Below, one piece after another: positions 4,480 to 5,670 of a DNA stretch of 5,670 bases. How positions within the stretch are numbered: the first letter of the stretch is position 1; each line of letters begins with the position of its first letter. Under the pieces are notes generated by a model. It had not been told where the DNA came from and searched no databases. It worked only from the letters and a program-made list of their open reading frames with translations. The translations under genes were made by a program, and so were the position numbers. The stretch comes from an uncultured Clostridia bacterium (GTDB lineage Bacteria; Bacillota; Clostridia; Christensenellales; Borkfalkiaceae). The DNA lies in NCBI GenBank assembly GCA_947629605.1, contig CANREK010000094.1:1-5670 (forward strand), given 5' to 3'.

Positions 4480-4733
4480 TTGAAGAGACGGGAAAGCGAC
4501 TTCCCCTGCGCCCCGTACTTGACGAGCGTCACATCTCCGCTCGCCGCAAAGTTGCCGCTGCCCTCCGAAAAGGACAAAACTTTGAGCTTGGACCCCTCGA
4601 TTTTGACGCGCTTGCCGTTGACGGTAAGGAGAATGGCCGTTTCGGAGAAGGCGTCGACGCTCGATACGCCGCTCATGGTGATCTTTTTCTGTTGTTCGAT
4701 CGTGAGAACGCTCTCTTTGATTTCTTCCCGCAT
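4476..4733 (-). CDS. yabP: YabP-family sporulation protein
   Basis: This 85-residue soluble protein has the YabP/YqfC pattern. It carries TIEQQKKITMSGVSSVDAFSE (11-31), a strand-rich middle ILLTVNGKRVKIEGSKLKVLSFSEG (34-58), and a repeat of the same theme ending SGDVTLVKYG (65-74). In B. subtilis yabP is transcribed in the mother cell with yabQ during sporulation; the molecular role is poorly defined. The start at 4733 follows a short gap after the typA terminator. Extending to 4817 would run through that terminator hairpin and adds a non-family peptide. No Shine-Dalgarno sequence is visible upstream of 4733. Identification rests on the pattern plus the adjacent yabQ and divIC. A YqfC paralogue is less likely because yqfC normally lies next to yqfD. 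Confidence 0.87.
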   Translation of the reverse strand: MREEIKESVLTIEQQKKITMSGVSSVDAFSETAILLTVNGKRVKIEGSKLKVLSFSEGSGNFAASGDVTLVKYGAQGKSLSRLFK

Positions 4734-4738
4734 GGTAA

Positions 4739-4768
4739 AATATATGAAGGAAGGCGGCACGGCATGAC
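4739..4768 (-). promoter_or_regulatory. Possible sigma-E-type promoter of yabP
   Basis: On the minus strand, GTCATGCC (4768-4761) and CATATATT (4746-4739) are 14 bp apart. The B. subtilis sigma-E consensus as I know it is GKMATATT and CATACAMT with a similar spacer. The -35-like box fits only its first five positions; the -10-like box fits six of eight. Only about 43 bp lie between the typA terminator and the yabP ATG, so any dedicated yabP promoter must be about here. The element itself is weakly supported. Confidence 0.4.
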
Positions 4769-4776
4769 AAAGTACC

Positions 4777-4804
4777 AAAAAAGACGGGAAATTCCCCGTC
4801 TTTT
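4777..4804 (-). terminator. Intrinsic terminator of typA
   Basis: On the minus strand a perfect 10-bp stem AAAAGACGGG / CCCGTCTTTT (4804-4795 with 4788-4779) with a 6-nt loop ends in a run of six T (4782-4777). It lies about 40 nt past the typA stop codon and separates typA from yabP. On the plus strand the tract is only four T, so the main direction is minus. Confidence 0.9.
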
Positions 4805-4831
4805 GGATCGTAATCAATGTATTATGTCACG

Positions 4832-4843
4832 CATAGTACTATG
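4832..4843. repeat. 12-bp perfect palindrome abutting the typA stop codon
   Basis: CATAGTACTATG is its own reverse complement and directly follows the typA TAA (4846-4844) on the minus strand. It has no hairpin loop of its own and no T-tract. No function is assigned. Confidence 0.4.
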
Positions 4844-5670
4844 TTAAGCCTCGGATTTCGCCTTTGCGCGGGCCTTTGCACGGAGTTCGCTGTCCAAAAT
4901 GCGCTTACGGATCCTGACGCTTGTCGGCGTGATCTCCAAAAGTTCGTCATCGGCAATGAATTCAAGCGCCTCTTCGAGGGAGAGTTTTTTGGGTGTGATG
5001 AGGCGGAGCGCTTCATCGGAGCTTGACGAACGGGTATTGGTCAGGTGCTTTGTCTTGCAGACGTTGACGTTGATGTCCTCATCCTTGGGGGAATAGCCGA
5101 CGACCATACCCTCGTACACCTGCGTGCCGGGGGTGATGAAGAGCGGCCCCCTTCCCTGCGCGTTGAAGAGACCGTAGGTCACGGCCTCGCCCGTCTCAAA
5201 TGCGACGAGAGAGCCCGAATTTCTGCGTTCGATCTCGCCCTTATAGGGTTGATACTCGTAAAAGACGGAACTCATGACGCCCTCGCCCTTGGTGTCCGTC
5301 AAGAATTCGCTCTTGTAGCCGAAGAGGCCGCGGGCGGGCACCAAAAATTCGAGACGCATTCTCGAACCCATGGCGCTCATGTGCAGAAGTTCGCCCTTCC
5401 GCGTGCCCATGCTCTGAAAAACGGGTCCCGTCATGTCGTCGGGCACGTCGACGATGAGCCGCTCCACGGGCTCATACTTTTCGCCGTCGACATATTTATA
5501 GAGCACCTTCGGGGAGCTGACCTGAAATTCATACCCCTCGCGGCGCATGGTCTCGATGAGGATAGAGAGATGCATTTCCCCCCTGCCGCTGACGCGGAAG
5601 GCATCCGACGAGTCGGTGTCCTCGACCTTTAAGGAGACATCACGCAGCAGTTCACGGTAGAGCCTCTCTC
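4844..5670 (-). CDS. typA: TypA/BipA ribosome-associated GTPase, C-terminal part
   Basis: The gene is truncated by the right edge; about 274 of roughly 610 residues are present. TypA/BipA is a translational GTPase related to EF-G that binds the ribosome and helps 50S assembly and stress or cold adaptation. The GTPase domain lies outside the window. Visible blocks are VEDTDSSDAFRVSGRGEMHLSILIETMRREGYEF, the EF-G-like domain V region; GTRKGELLHM; PARGLFGYKSEFLTDTKGEGVM; VYEGMVVGY; and VNVCKTKHLTNTRSSSSDEALRL, the domain specific to BipA. Next come LSLEEALEFIADDELLEITP and SVRIRKRIL. The protein ends in an Ala/Lys-rich tail. The first Met in the window (5575) is internal, and the frame is open to the edge. 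The block order and the KHLTN motif distinguish it from EF-G and LepA. Confidence 0.97.
   Translation of the reverse strand, partial: ERLYRELLRDVSLKVEDTDSSDAFRVSGRGEMHLSILIETMRREGYEFQVSSPKVLYKYVDGEKYEPVERLIVDVPDDMTGPVFQSMGTRKGELLHMSAMGSRMRLEFLVPARGLFGYKSEFLTDTKGEGVMSSVFYEYQPYKGEIERRNSGSLVAFETGEAVTYGLFNAQGRGPLFITPGTQVYEGMVVGYSPKDEDINVNVCKTKHLTNTRSSSSDEALRLITPKKLSLEEALEFIADDELLEITPTSVRIRKRILDSELRAKARAKAKSEA

Noticed and set aside
3931..4767. Plus-strand reading frame of about 278 codons
   Set aside because: It crosses the antisense of divIC, yabQ and yabP with Ser/Glu-rich low-complexity product. All three minus-strand genes are supported by family patterns and gene order.
4480..4770. Upstream extension of yabQ
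   Set aside because: This is the yabP coding sequence read in another frame; YabQ similarity begins at the ATG at 4479, which shares ATGA with the yabP stop.
4734..4817. Upstream extension of yabP (28 extra codons)
   Set aside because: It would run through the typA terminator stem, has no ribosome binding site, and adds residues foreign to YabP.
5045..5632. Plus-strand reading frame of about 195 codons
   Set aside because: It is antisense to strongly conserved TypA sequence; codon bias in GC-rich genes commonly opens the opposite frame.

Overview
The window fits the chromosome of a spore-forming Bacillota, most likely an uncultured member of class Clostridia. The key evidence is the block yabP-yabQ-divIC, which is known from endospore formers. 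Coding sequence is fairly GC-rich, while the gaps between genes are short and AT-rich with sigma-70/sigma-A type hexamers. A genus cannot be assigned from this sequence. Ten protein genes are visible, two of them cut by the window edges. I see no tRNA, rRNA, CRISPR array or insertion sequence. No gap without a gene exceeds about 170 bases.

Layout from left to right. Bases 1-753 (+) hold the C-terminal part of EPSP synthase (aroA), closed by a hairpin terminator at 758-782. Facing it on the minus strand is a short DtxR/MntR-family metal-dependent repressor (784-1146) with a clear promoter and an inverted repeat over its -10 box. Upstream of that, also on the minus strand, is a low-molecular-weight protein tyrosine phosphatase (1263-1733). 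A 165-bp AT-rich gap with palindromes and direct repeats separates it from a divergent 67-residue Xre-type regulator (1899-2102, +). The predicted transcription start of this regulator falls on its ATG. A nested two-way terminator (2163-2202) ends it and the converging minus-strand operon.

The minus-strand block read from 4733 down to 2201 is yabP - yabQ - divIC-like - ppx/gppA-like - M50-like membrane metalloprotease. Junctions are tight: yabP/yabQ share ATGA, yabQ/divIC overlap by 35 nt, divIC/ppx share GTGA, and ppx/M50 share ATGA. The block appears to have two inputs. A sigma-E-like element lies immediately upstream of yabP. A good vegetative promoter (TTGCTT-N17-TATAAT) is embedded in the 3' end of yabQ. 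This would let divIC, ppx and the protease be expressed in growing cells while yabP and yabQ are confined to sporulation. Right of the block, the C-terminal part of the ribosome-associated GTPase TypA/BipA (4844-5670, minus) runs off the window edge and is insulated from yabP by a strong hairpin terminator (4777-4804).

I see no clear candidate for a wholly new multi-gene system. The points most worth a second look are the promoter architecture of the sporulation/division operon, the uncharacterised M50-type protease coupled to Ppx/GppA, the apparently leaderless Xre gene with its structured upstream region, and the DtxR-type regulator with its probable operator.
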